Assembly: GCA_964346395.1 (NCBI GenBank)
Contig: CAYFUT010000030.1
Coordinates: forward strand, 1-30,383
DNA: 30,383 bases
Reading direction: 5' to 3'
Source of the DNA: CAYFUT01 sp964346395
GTDB lineage: Bacteria > Bacillota > Halanaerobiia > Halobacteroidales > Halobacteroidaceae
The notes beneath the pieces were generated by a model that searched no databases, was not told the origin of the DNA, and was given only the letters and a program-made list of their open reading frames with translations. Positions within the stretch are counted from its first letter, which is position 1; each line of letters starts with the position of its first letter. Both the position numbers and the translations under genes were made by a program. This document shows positions 24,859 to 30,383 of this stretch, one piece after another.

Positions 24859-25605
24859 ATGAATAACTGGGCTGTAAAAGTAAAAAATTTAACTGTTGCT
24901 TATGATCAAGAACCTGTTTTATGGGACATAGAATTAAAAGTTTCTAAGGAAGAATTAATGTGTATTGTAGGTCCTAATGGAGCTGGCAAATCTACACTAA
25001 TCAAAGCTATACTTAATATAGTCAAACCAATTTCAGGACAAATATTATTTAATGGCAAACCTTATCAAGAACAAAAGAAATTGATAGGTTATGTACCCCA
25101 AAGAGAAAGTGTAGATTGGGATTTTCCTACTAATGTTCTTGACATAGTAATAATGGGCCGTTATGGCCAGTTAGGTTGGTTTACTCGCCCTAGTAAGAAA
25201 GATAAATCATTAGCTATCAATGCTTTAGAAAAAGTAGGTATGAAGTCTTTTGCTAACAGACAGATCAGTCAACTTTCTGGTGGACAGCAACAAAGAGTTT
25301 TTTTAGCTAGAGCCTTAGTTCAAGATGCTGAAATTTATTTTATGGATGAACCTTTTCAAGGAGTTGATGCCAAAACAGAAAAGGCCATTATAAAAATACT
25401 ACAACAGTTTAGATCTGAAGGAAAAACTGTAATCATTGTTCACCATGATTTACAAACAGTAGCTGATTATTTTGATTCAGTTACTTTACTAAATAAAAAA
25501 GTAATTGCTAGCGGGCCAATAGAAAAAGTATTCACTGAAGCAAACCTAAGTGCTACTTATAAAGGAAATGTAAAAAATTTTCATCAAATGACGGTAGCTG
25601 ATTAA
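24859..25605 (+). CDS. Metal ABC transporter ATP-binding protein (TroB/MntB-like)
   Basis: ATPase of the metal importer, 248 aa. Walker A GPNGAGKST is at 38-46, the signature LSGGQQQR at 139-146, and Walker B IYFMDEP with Asp163 and Glu164; the switch His follows in VHHDL. The segment GYVPQRESVDWDFP around the Q-loop is characteristic of the zinc/manganese (ZnuC/TroB) group. It starts 14 nt after the binding-protein stop with AAGGAGGG at a good distance, and its stop is separated by only one base from the next ATG, so translation of the ATPase and permease is probably coupled. Assignment to the family is secure; metal specificity rests on the binding protein. Confidence 0.93.
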   Translation: MNNWAVKVKNLTVAYDQEPVLWDIELKVSKEELMCIVGPNGAGKSTLIKAILNIVKPISGQILFNGKPYQEQKKLIGYVPQRESVDWDFPTNVLDIVIMGRYGQLGWFTRPSKKDKSLAINALEKVGMKSFANRQISQLSGGQQQRVFLARALVQDAEIYFMDEPFQGVDAKTEKAIIKILQQFRSEGKTVIIVHHDLQTVADYFDSVTLLNKKVIASGPIEKVFTEANLSATYKGNVKNFHQMTVAD

Positions 25606-25606
25606 A

Positions 25607-26512
25607 ATGAATCTTTTGGCTGATTATACCTTACAAATTGTAGCGTTAGGTGCTGCTATCTTAGGAATTACTAGTGGATCATTAGGTTCTTATGCTGTTT
25701 TAAGAGGACAAAGTTTGATGGGAGATGCCATATCTCATGCTACTCTGCCAGGGATCTGTCTTTTATTTTTAATAACTGGTACTAAAACAACCTCATTTTT
25801 ATTACTAGGTGCTTTTTTATCAGGTTGGCTAGCTATATTAGTTATTAAAGTTATTACAACTAATACTCGAATTAAATATGATAGTACTTTAGGACTTATC
25901 TTATCTGTTTTCTTTGGCTTCGGTCTAGTTTTACTAACTTTTATTCAAAAGCAACCTAATGCTAATCAAGCTGGATTAGATAAGTTCTTATTTGGGCAAG
26001 CATCAACTCTATTAAAAAATGATGTGGTTGTAATGGGGATTGTAAGTAGTGGGGTTTTATTATTAATATTAGTTTTCTGGAAAGAGTTTAAGATACTCTG
26101 TTTTGATCCTGATTTTGCTCAAAGTTTAGGCTTTCCAATTAAAATTCTCGATTTATTACTAACAACTTTATTAGTTATAACAATTATAATCGGCTTACAA
26201 ACTGTAGGCGTGATTTTAATGAGTGCTATGATTATAGCCCCAGCAGTAGCTGCTAGATTATGGACGAATAAATTATCAACTATGATGATTTTAGCTTCTT
26301 TTTTAGGAGCATTATCAGGAGTAACAGGAACACTAATCAGTTCTTTAATTAGTCAACTACCTACAGGACCAGTAATTATAATAATTATTAATTCTATAAT
26401 CTTTCTTTCCCTTTTAATAGCTCCCCAAAAAGGTTTGATTAGTAAAAAATTAACAAAATATAAGAAGAGACAAGAAATAATAAATCAAAATAAAGGTGGT
26501 GATGGTAATTAA
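25607..26512 (+). CDS. Metal ABC transporter permease (TroC/MntC-like)
   Basis: First of two membrane subunits of the metal importer, 301 aa, with about eight hydrophobic helices. The N-terminal GSYAVLRGQSLMGDAISHATLPG motif region (here split by context) is the conserved start of ABC-3 family permeases, and the FDPDFAQSLGFP segment near 165-176 plus GVILMSAMIIAPAVAARL are the conserved middle and coupling regions. It begins one base after the ATPase stop without an obvious ribosome site. The last ~25 residues are basic and hydrophilic. The next permease gene overlaps its end by 11 nt. It would pair with that permease as a heterodimer. Confidence 0.9.
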   Translation: MNLLADYTLQIVALGAAILGITSGSLGSYAVLRGQSLMGDAISHATLPGICLLFLITGTKTTSFLLLGAFLSGWLAILVIKVITTNTRIKYDSTLGLILSVFFGFGLVLLTFIQKQPNANQAGLDKFLFGQASTLLKNDVVVMGIVSSGVLLLILVFWKEFKILCFDPDFAQSLGFPIKILDLLLTTLLVITIIIGLQTVGVILMSAMIIAPAVAARLWTNKLSTMMILASFLGALSGVTGTLISSLISQLPTGPVIIIIINSIIFLSLLIAPQKGLISKKLTKYKKRQEIINQNKGGDGN

Positions 26513-27635
26513 TCCTCAAGTAGAAATCCAACTAATAGCTATCTTAGTTGCTCTTAGTTGCTCTTTATCAGGAATTTTTTTAGTGCTCAGACAGATTGCT
26601 ATGTTAAGTGATGCAATTAGTCATACTATTCTTTTAGGCATAGTAATTGGATTTTTTATTACTCATGATTTATCCTCGCCATTATTAATCATTGGCGCAA
26701 CTTTAGTAGGAGTTCTCACTGTATTTTTAGTAGAAAGACTTAATCAAATAAAATTAATTAAAAAAGATGCAGCAATTGGCTTAGTTTTCCCTCTGCTTTT
26801 TAGCATAGGGGTGATTTTAATCACTCGCTATGCAGGTAATGTACACTTAGATATAGATGCTGTACTATTAGGAGAAATAGCTTTTGCTCCTTTTAATCGA
26901 CTCAGTTTTTTCGGGCTTGATTTAGGGCCAAAATCAGTTTATATAATGGGCATTATTTTAATATTAAATATCTTATATTTAATTACCTGTTATAAAGAAT
27001 TGAAAATTGTTACCTTTGACCCCCAACTCGCTGCTGTTTTGGGCATTTCCCCTACTATTATCCACTATTCATTACTAACATTAGTTTCTATAACTGCTGT
27101 AGGAGCCTTTGATGCTGTAGGAACTATCTTAGTAGTAGCTTTAATGATTGGCCCAGCTACTACTGCTTATTTATTAACAGATAATCTTAAAATAATGATC
27201 ATTTCAACTGCTTCTTTAGCTGTTTTCAGTTCAATCAGTGGTTATTGGTTAGCTAATCTCTTAGATGTTTCAATTGCAGGTTCTATGGCAACCATGGTAG
27301 GAGTTACCTTTTTACTTGTCTTTTTATTTGCTCCCCAACAGGGATTAATCTCTTCAATTAAAAGAAGAAAAAAACAAAAACTTAAATTAGCTAAAAAATC
27401 ATTATTAATTTATCTATTTGAACATAAGAAAAACTCCAACGTATTAATTGAAGAGCTACTCCAACAGTTTACCTGGAGCAGATCTTTTCTAAATAAAACT
27501 ATTCAATCATTAGTTAAGGAGAACCTGATATTAAAAACAAAAGATTCTTTACAACTAAGTAAAAAAGGTAGAAGATATATATCGGAAAATTATGATAAAC
27601 TAACTCTTAAACCACTTTACAAGAAATCTAAATAA
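26502..27635 (+). CDS. Metal ABC permease (TroD-like) with C-terminal winged-helix domain
   Basis: Second membrane subunit of the importer, fused to a putative DNA-binding domain. Residues 1-285 are an ABC-3 permease with the LRQIAMLSDAISHTILLG start, FDPQLAAVLG and a GTILVVALMIGPATTAYL coupling region. After a basic linker (RRKKQKLKLAKK), residues about 299-365 read as a winged helix: LLIYLFEHKK (helix 1), LIEELLQQFTWSRSFLNKTI (helices 2-3), then a wing SLQLSKKGRRYI that resembles the DtxR-family pattern. Start at ATG 26502 (AAAGG five bases upstream) is preferred to GTG at 26496. The fusion recalls chlamydial YtgCR, where a permease is joined to a DtxR-like repressor. Whether the domain binds DNA is unknown; no metal-binding domain follows it. 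Confidence 0.85.
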   Translation: MVINPQVEIQLIAILVALSCSLSGIFLVLRQIAMLSDAISHTILLGIVIGFFITHDLSSPLLIIGATLVGVLTVFLVERLNQIKLIKKDAAIGLVFPLLFSIGVILITRYAGNVHLDIDAVLLGEIAFAPFNRLSFFGLDLGPKSVYIMGIILILNILYLITCYKELKIVTFDPQLAAVLGISPTIIHYSLLTLVSITAVGAFDAVGTILVVALMIGPATTAYLLTDNLKIMIISTASLAVFSSISGYWLANLLDVSIAGSMATMVGVTFLLVFLFAPQQGLISSIKRRKKQKLKLAKKSLLIYLFEHKKNSNVLIEELLQQFTWSRSFLNKTIQSLVKENLILKTKDSLQLSKKGRRYISENYDKLTLKPLYKKSK

Positions 27636-27711
27636 AAAATACGACTGATCTCCTTTTTTGATATAATATCTTCGACCAAGAAGAATTTTCAAAGCCAAAA
27701 ATTTAAATATT

Positions 27712-27788
27712 TGGTGGGACTAGCAGGATTTGAACCTGCGGCCTGCAGATTAGGAGTCTGCCGCTCTGTCCGCCTGAGCTATAGCCCC
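27712..27788 (-). tRNA. tRNA-Arg(CCT)
   Basis: The minus strand folds into a full cloverleaf: acceptor GGGGCTA/TAGTCCC (one G-T pair), D-arm AGCTC, anticodon stem GCAGA/TCTGC with loop CTCCTAA (anticodon CCT at 27754-27752), T-arm with GGTTCAAATCC, and an encoded CCA. It reads the AGG arginine codon. It lies downstream of the metal-importer operon on the opposite strand and has its own promoter. Confidence 0.97.
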
Positions 27789-27810
27789 CTGATTAAATTC
27801 CGCTGTCTAC

Positions 27811-27839
27811 AATATATAATACTTTAGCTTATTTTGCAA
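27811..27839 (-). promoter_or_regulatory. Promoter of tRNA-Arg
   Basis: TTGCAA (27839-27834) and TATATT (27816-27811) are spaced by exactly 17 bases on the minus strand, with the -10 starting 23 nt before the tRNA 5' end. Confidence 0.65.
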
Positions 27840-27870
27840 ATATTAATTATTTCCCTTACCTAAAAACATC

Positions 27871-28203
27871 TTACTCAGAATTATCTTTAAATTTATAATA
27901 GATAAATGTTCCCCAGACTCCTTTTAATAATCCAAATCCCACTAACAAGGTAAATAAAATATTAAAAGGAGTCTGCACCACTTCCGGATAGGACAATAAT
28001 TGATCCTCCACAAAGTAAATAAGCAGCAAACTAGCAGCTAATCTGCTTTTAATATAAATCCCGAAAGTCAGAAATGCTACCACCCATAACTTCCACAACA
28101 TACCAGTAGAATAAAATAAATTTTCCAATCCTAAACAGAAAGTTAAAATCAATCCTGCTATCGTCCCATACATAATTGACCGTTTGCCCTGCTGCTGACT
28201 CAT
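27871..28203 (-). CDS. Small integral membrane protein, 110 aa
   Basis: Unrecognised inner-membrane protein with three or four hydrophobic helices: about residues 10-28, 35-50, 53-66 and 80-103. The N-terminus MSQQQGKRS is polar and the C-terminus (YYKFKDNSE) charged, with a short soluble loop reading EDQLLSYPEVVQTP between helices. The ATG at 28203 has GGGAGG with a suitable spacer. It lies upstream of the tRNA gene on the same strand and downstream of the Mut7-C-like remnant. Function unknown; it may be a small membrane subunit or a DUF-type protein. Confidence 0.75.
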   Translation of the reverse strand: MSQQQGKRSIMYGTIAGLILTFCLGLENLFYSTGMLWKLWVVAFLTFGIYIKSRLAASLLLIYFVEDQLLSYPEVVQTPFNILFTLLVGFGLLKGVWGTFIYYKFKDNSE

Positions 28204-28263
28204 CTTTAATTTCCTCCCTGCTCCCAGAGAAATAGTGTTTATATCTTTATTTCCATATTTTTA

Positions 28264-28557
28264 CTATAACTCCTGTTTATAATTTGTTTTTATTTTCACA
28301 ATAAATCCCTTCATATTCTGATAATGGGAACCGGGCCAATAAATCTTATTACAGTCAGCACAGATATAAAACTCGTCATAATACTTCTTAGTCTTTGGTT
28401 CTAAGCGGTCAATAATTTCCTCTTTAGCTATTGACTCTAATAAACCATTACATTCAATACAGCGGCCGAAAGATTCAATATGGAGTTGGCCGTCTTCATC
28501 TTTCCTTCCTCCTGGATAAATACAAATTCCACTACCCGCTAAATGTTTTTTCTTCTC
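28264..28557 (-). pseudogene. Mut7-C-like zinc-ribbon remnant without a start codon
   Basis: The minus strand is open from 28557 to a TAG at 28264 (97 codons) between the membrane-protein and amidohydrolase genes. The translation contains GRCIECNGLLESIAKEE, then YICADCNKIYWPGSHYQNMK, the paired CxxC sites and YW-GSH motif of the C-terminal half of Mut7-C RNase-like proteins. No ATG, GTG or TTG lies in frame before the cysteine motifs; ATT codons are the only nearby alternatives. The N-terminal catalytic half (PIN-like, with its LGKLARWLR-type start) is missing. I read it as a 5'-truncated or start-lost gene. A translated short zinc-ribbon protein started at an unusual codon cannot be excluded. 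Confidence 0.6.
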
Positions 28558-28606
28558 TCAATTATAATGGATCTTTACTCAACCTTAACCTTAATCTTAG
28601 CCTCAC

Positions 28607-29749
28607 CTATTCCTCAACCTGCTCGCCCTCAATCAATACCATCTCAACTTCAGAAGCAACTTCTAAAGGATCGCCAGTAAAGACTACTAAGTCAGCATCC
28701 TTACCTGCTTCTATACTTCCTACTCGAGCTGCAACTCCTAAAATTTCAGCCGGATTAATCGTAACTGCCTCCAGAGCCGTCTGCTTATCTAAACCAGCTT
28801 TCACCGCTCGGGCTGCTGAAACTAATAAGTTATCAATCGGACTAGCCGGATGATCACTCATCAAGGCTATCTTTACTCCTGCTTCCGCTAATGTTTTAGG
28901 CGTAGTAAACGATCTCTCCTTCAGCTCCACCTTGCTCCGAGCTGTTAAAGTAGGCCCTACAATTACCGGCACACCAGCTTCCGCTAACTCATCTGCTACT
29001 TTATGTCCTTCGGTACCGTGCTCTAAGGTTAGCTTCAAATCAAATTCTTCTGCTATCCGGAGCACAGTCATTATATCATCCGCCCGATGGGCATGTGTCT
29101 TCAGCGGTAAGCGGCCGTTAAGAACTGGTGCTAGCGCTTCCCACTTAATATCCCGCTCCCAATAGTCATCAGCTGCCTGTTTCTTTGCCCAATAATCTTC
29201 TACTTCCAGCAATGTCTTGCGCAGTAAGCCAGCCACCGCCATCCGAGTGCTGGGCGTTTTATCCTGTTCACTATAAACCCGCTTAGGGTTTTCTCCCATT
29301 GCCGCTTTAATACCTACCTTTTCAGCCACCAGCATTTCTTTTACCGTCCGCCCTTTAGTCTTTACTACCGTACACTCACCGCCTAAAACATTAGCACTTC
29401 CGGGCGCTACCATAGCAGTCGTAACTCCCGTTTTATAAGCATCTATAAACCCCTGATCCGCCGGGTTGATCCCATCTAAAGCCCGCAGATGTGGGGTGAT
29501 CGGATCAGTCATTTCATTAGTATCTCTTCCTTCCCAGCCTAAACCTTCTTCCGCAATCCCCAGATGAGTATGAGCATCGACCAGCCCCGGCAGAACAATC
29601 TTACCGTCTAAATCAATTACCTCTGCCTCAGCAGGCGGCTTAAGACTGCCGGCTACCTCCTTAATTTTACCGCTTTCAATAATAATAGTACCTTCGTTTA
29701 TAACTCCCTGAGTCACTGTCCAGACTTCACAATTCACCAAAGCTAACAT
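28607..29749 (-). CDS. Amidohydrolase, imidazolonepropionase-like
   Basis: Metal-dependent hydrolase of the amidohydrolase superfamily, 380 aa. The composite beta-sandwich plus TIM-barrel layout is evident: an N-terminal strand region to ~50, the metal site HTH at 60-62 (VDAHTHLG), His219/His221 (KTHAHRADD), His244 (LEHGTEGH) and Asp299 (LMSDHP). The closing ADLVVFTGDPLE sits in the small C-terminal sandwich. It resembles HutI-related amidohydrolases of uncertain substrate found widely in Firmicutes; HutI itself would be expected in a histidine-degradation cluster, which is absent here. The ATG at 29749 has a GGAGGGA-type site. It follows the Usp-like gene by 69 nt on the same strand. Confidence 0.88.
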   Translation of the reverse strand: MLALVNCEVWTVTQGVINEGTIIIESGKIKEVAGSLKPPAEAEVIDLDGKIVLPGLVDAHTHLGIAEEGLGWEGRDTNEMTDPITPHLRALDGINPADQGFIDAYKTGVTTAMVAPGSANVLGGECTVVKTKGRTVKEMLVAEKVGIKAAMGENPKRVYSEQDKTPSTRMAVAGLLRKTLLEVEDYWAKKQAADDYWERDIKWEALAPVLNGRLPLKTHAHRADDIMTVLRIAEEFDLKLTLEHGTEGHKVADELAEAGVPVIVGPTLTARSKVELKERSFTTPKTLAEAGVKIALMSDHPASPIDNLLVSAARAVKAGLDKQTALEAVTINPAEILGVAARVGSIEAGKDADLVVFTGDPLEVASEVEMVLIEGEQVEE

Positions 29750-29800
29750 ATATAATTCCCTCCTTAAATTTGCTCACTACCTGAAAGAATTTAGGCAATA

Positions 29801-29829
29801 AAAAAAAGAGGCCAACTTTCAGCCCCCTA
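29801..29829 (-). terminator. Intrinsic terminator overlapping the Usp-like stop codon
   Basis: On the minus strand, AGGGGGCT can pair with GGCCTCTT in a G-T-rich 8-base stem around GAAAGTT, followed by a run of T. The stem includes the stop codon region of the upstream gene, an economical arrangement. Confidence 0.6.
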
Positions 29830-30316
29830 CGCGATGTAGTTCTGCTTCTCGTTCCCGCTCACCGTCATAATAAACTTCACACGGCACATCTAACTTCGCC
29901 ACAATCTCCTTCACTGACTGCGTCTCGACATCACCAGTACAGTGCTCATCACGCGGGTAATTTATAATCACATAATCTTCTTCTTGTGCCCCTAATTCAT
30001 CATGTAGATCTTCCAAAGACTCTTCTGCCATCAACTTAGTTGTTACCTGCCGATTATACTGCTGTCCCTGCGCGGCAATTAAAGCTAAATTCCGCTGAGC
30101 CCGCTCTTCATGTTCCTGTTCCACTGTTGTCTTTACATCCTGAACCACTTTCTTACCTAAAAAACCTACTTCCAAAATCAAATCAGATAAATTTGAAGGC
30201 TCCTGCACAAAACCTATCACTTCTAATTCATCATCCCCTGTTATCATTTCAAAACTGCGCTCCACTACCGATTCTATATCTACAAAACTAACTAATACTA
30301 GTACTAACTTGTGCAT
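29819..30316 (-). CDS. Universal stress protein-like
   Basis: A 165-aa cytoplasmic protein, MHKLVLVLVSFVDIESV onward, with alternating strands and helices of the Rossmann-like Usp fold and a central charged helix rich in Gln/Glu. The ATG at 30316 is chosen because GGGGGGAGG is eight bases upstream; an earlier in-frame start at 30367 has no such site. The Gly-rich ATP-binding motif (G-2x-G-9x-G-S/T) of UspFG-type proteins is not seen, so it would belong to a non-ATP-binding group. Assignment rests on length and fold style, not on a strong motif, and another Rossmann-like family is possible. Confidence 0.5.
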   Translation of the reverse strand: MHKLVLVLVSFVDIESVVERSFEMITGDDELEVIGFVQEPSNLSDLILEVGFLGKKVVQDVKTTVEQEHEERAQRNLALIAAQGQQYNRQVTTKLMAEESLEDLHDELGAQEEDYVIINYPRDEHCTGDVETQSVKEIVAKLDVPCEVYYDGEREREAELHRVGG

Positions 30317-30383
30317 TGTAAACGCCTCCCCCCGGCAATCAATTAACAGATTGCTCTGTATACTCACATTCTACCACACCGAG

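Noticed and set aside
27650..27672. Plus-strand TGATATAAT element after the metal operon.
   Set aside because: No plus-strand gene or RNA follows it; in AT-rich DNA such a match is expected by chance.
27700..27800. Integration site at the tRNA-Arg gene.
   Set aside because: No direct repeat of the tRNA 3' end and no integrase gene were seen in the window.
28431..28853. Plus-strand open frame of 140 codons.
   Set aside because: It overlaps the amidohydrolase and the Mut7-C-like frame on the other strand, has no ribosome site and has low-complexity Ser/Leu content typical of antisense frames.

Overview
The window is about 30 kb of chromosome from a low-GC Gram-positive-type bacterium. Shine-Dalgarno sites are strong (AGGAGG or GGGGG), GTG and TTG starts are frequent, and most genes are AT-rich and encode acidic, Glu-rich proteins. 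The gene content (DUF3189 protein, paired type I pullulanases, MetA, PepF, Cache/HAMP chemoreceptor remnant, PilZ protein) fits a fermentative anaerobe, most plausibly of the Halanaerobiales. That placement is an inference from protein style, not a database match. A scaffold gap of 100 N lies at 10763-10862. I see no phage, transposase, CRISPR array or rRNA.

Layout. (1) 1-2307, minus: a 54-aa membrane protein, then a NatA/NatB-like ABC ATPase and permease. (2) 2436-2897, plus: a DUF3189 protein, convergent with (3) a tight minus-strand operon at 2887-7256 running formyltransferase, PIG-L deacetylase, MFS transporter, NUDIX hydrolase, O6-alkylguanine-DNA alkyltransferase. (4) 7408-7710, plus: a free-standing starch-binding module with no signal peptide. 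(5) 7798-10547, minus: metA and pepF. (6) 10875-16655, minus: two paralogous type I pullulanases, one cytoplasmic and one secreted. (7) 16784-18800: a TTG-start PilZ protein divergent from a LysR regulator, and a short secreted peptide resembling lactococcin 972. (8) 18908-22477, minus: a doubly truncated chemoreceptor, an exported OB-fold-like protein that appears to start at ATT, and an M30-type metalloprotease lipoprotein. (9) 22728-23570, minus: a Fes/CE1-type esterase. (10) 23876-27635, plus: a four-gene Mn/Zn-type ABC importer, visibly more AT-rich than its neighbours, whose last permease carries a C-terminal winged helix. (11) 27712-30316, minus: tRNA-Arg(CCT), a small membrane protein, a Mut7-C-like zinc-ribbon remnant, an amidohydrolase and a Usp-like protein.

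How the genes may work together. The two pullulanases and the starch-binding module point to alpha-glucan use: the secreted enzyme (with a LacI/CcpA-like palindrome in its leader) would debranch external polymer, and the cytoplasmic enzyme and binding module would act on imported dextrins or stored glycogen. The deacetylase and formyltransferase genes overlap by 4 nt and could exchange an N-acetyl for an N-formyl group on an amino sugar. The metal importer may be self-regulated through its fused DNA-binding domain, with a DtxR-like palindrome in its leader as a candidate operator. These links are inferences from gene order and motifs.
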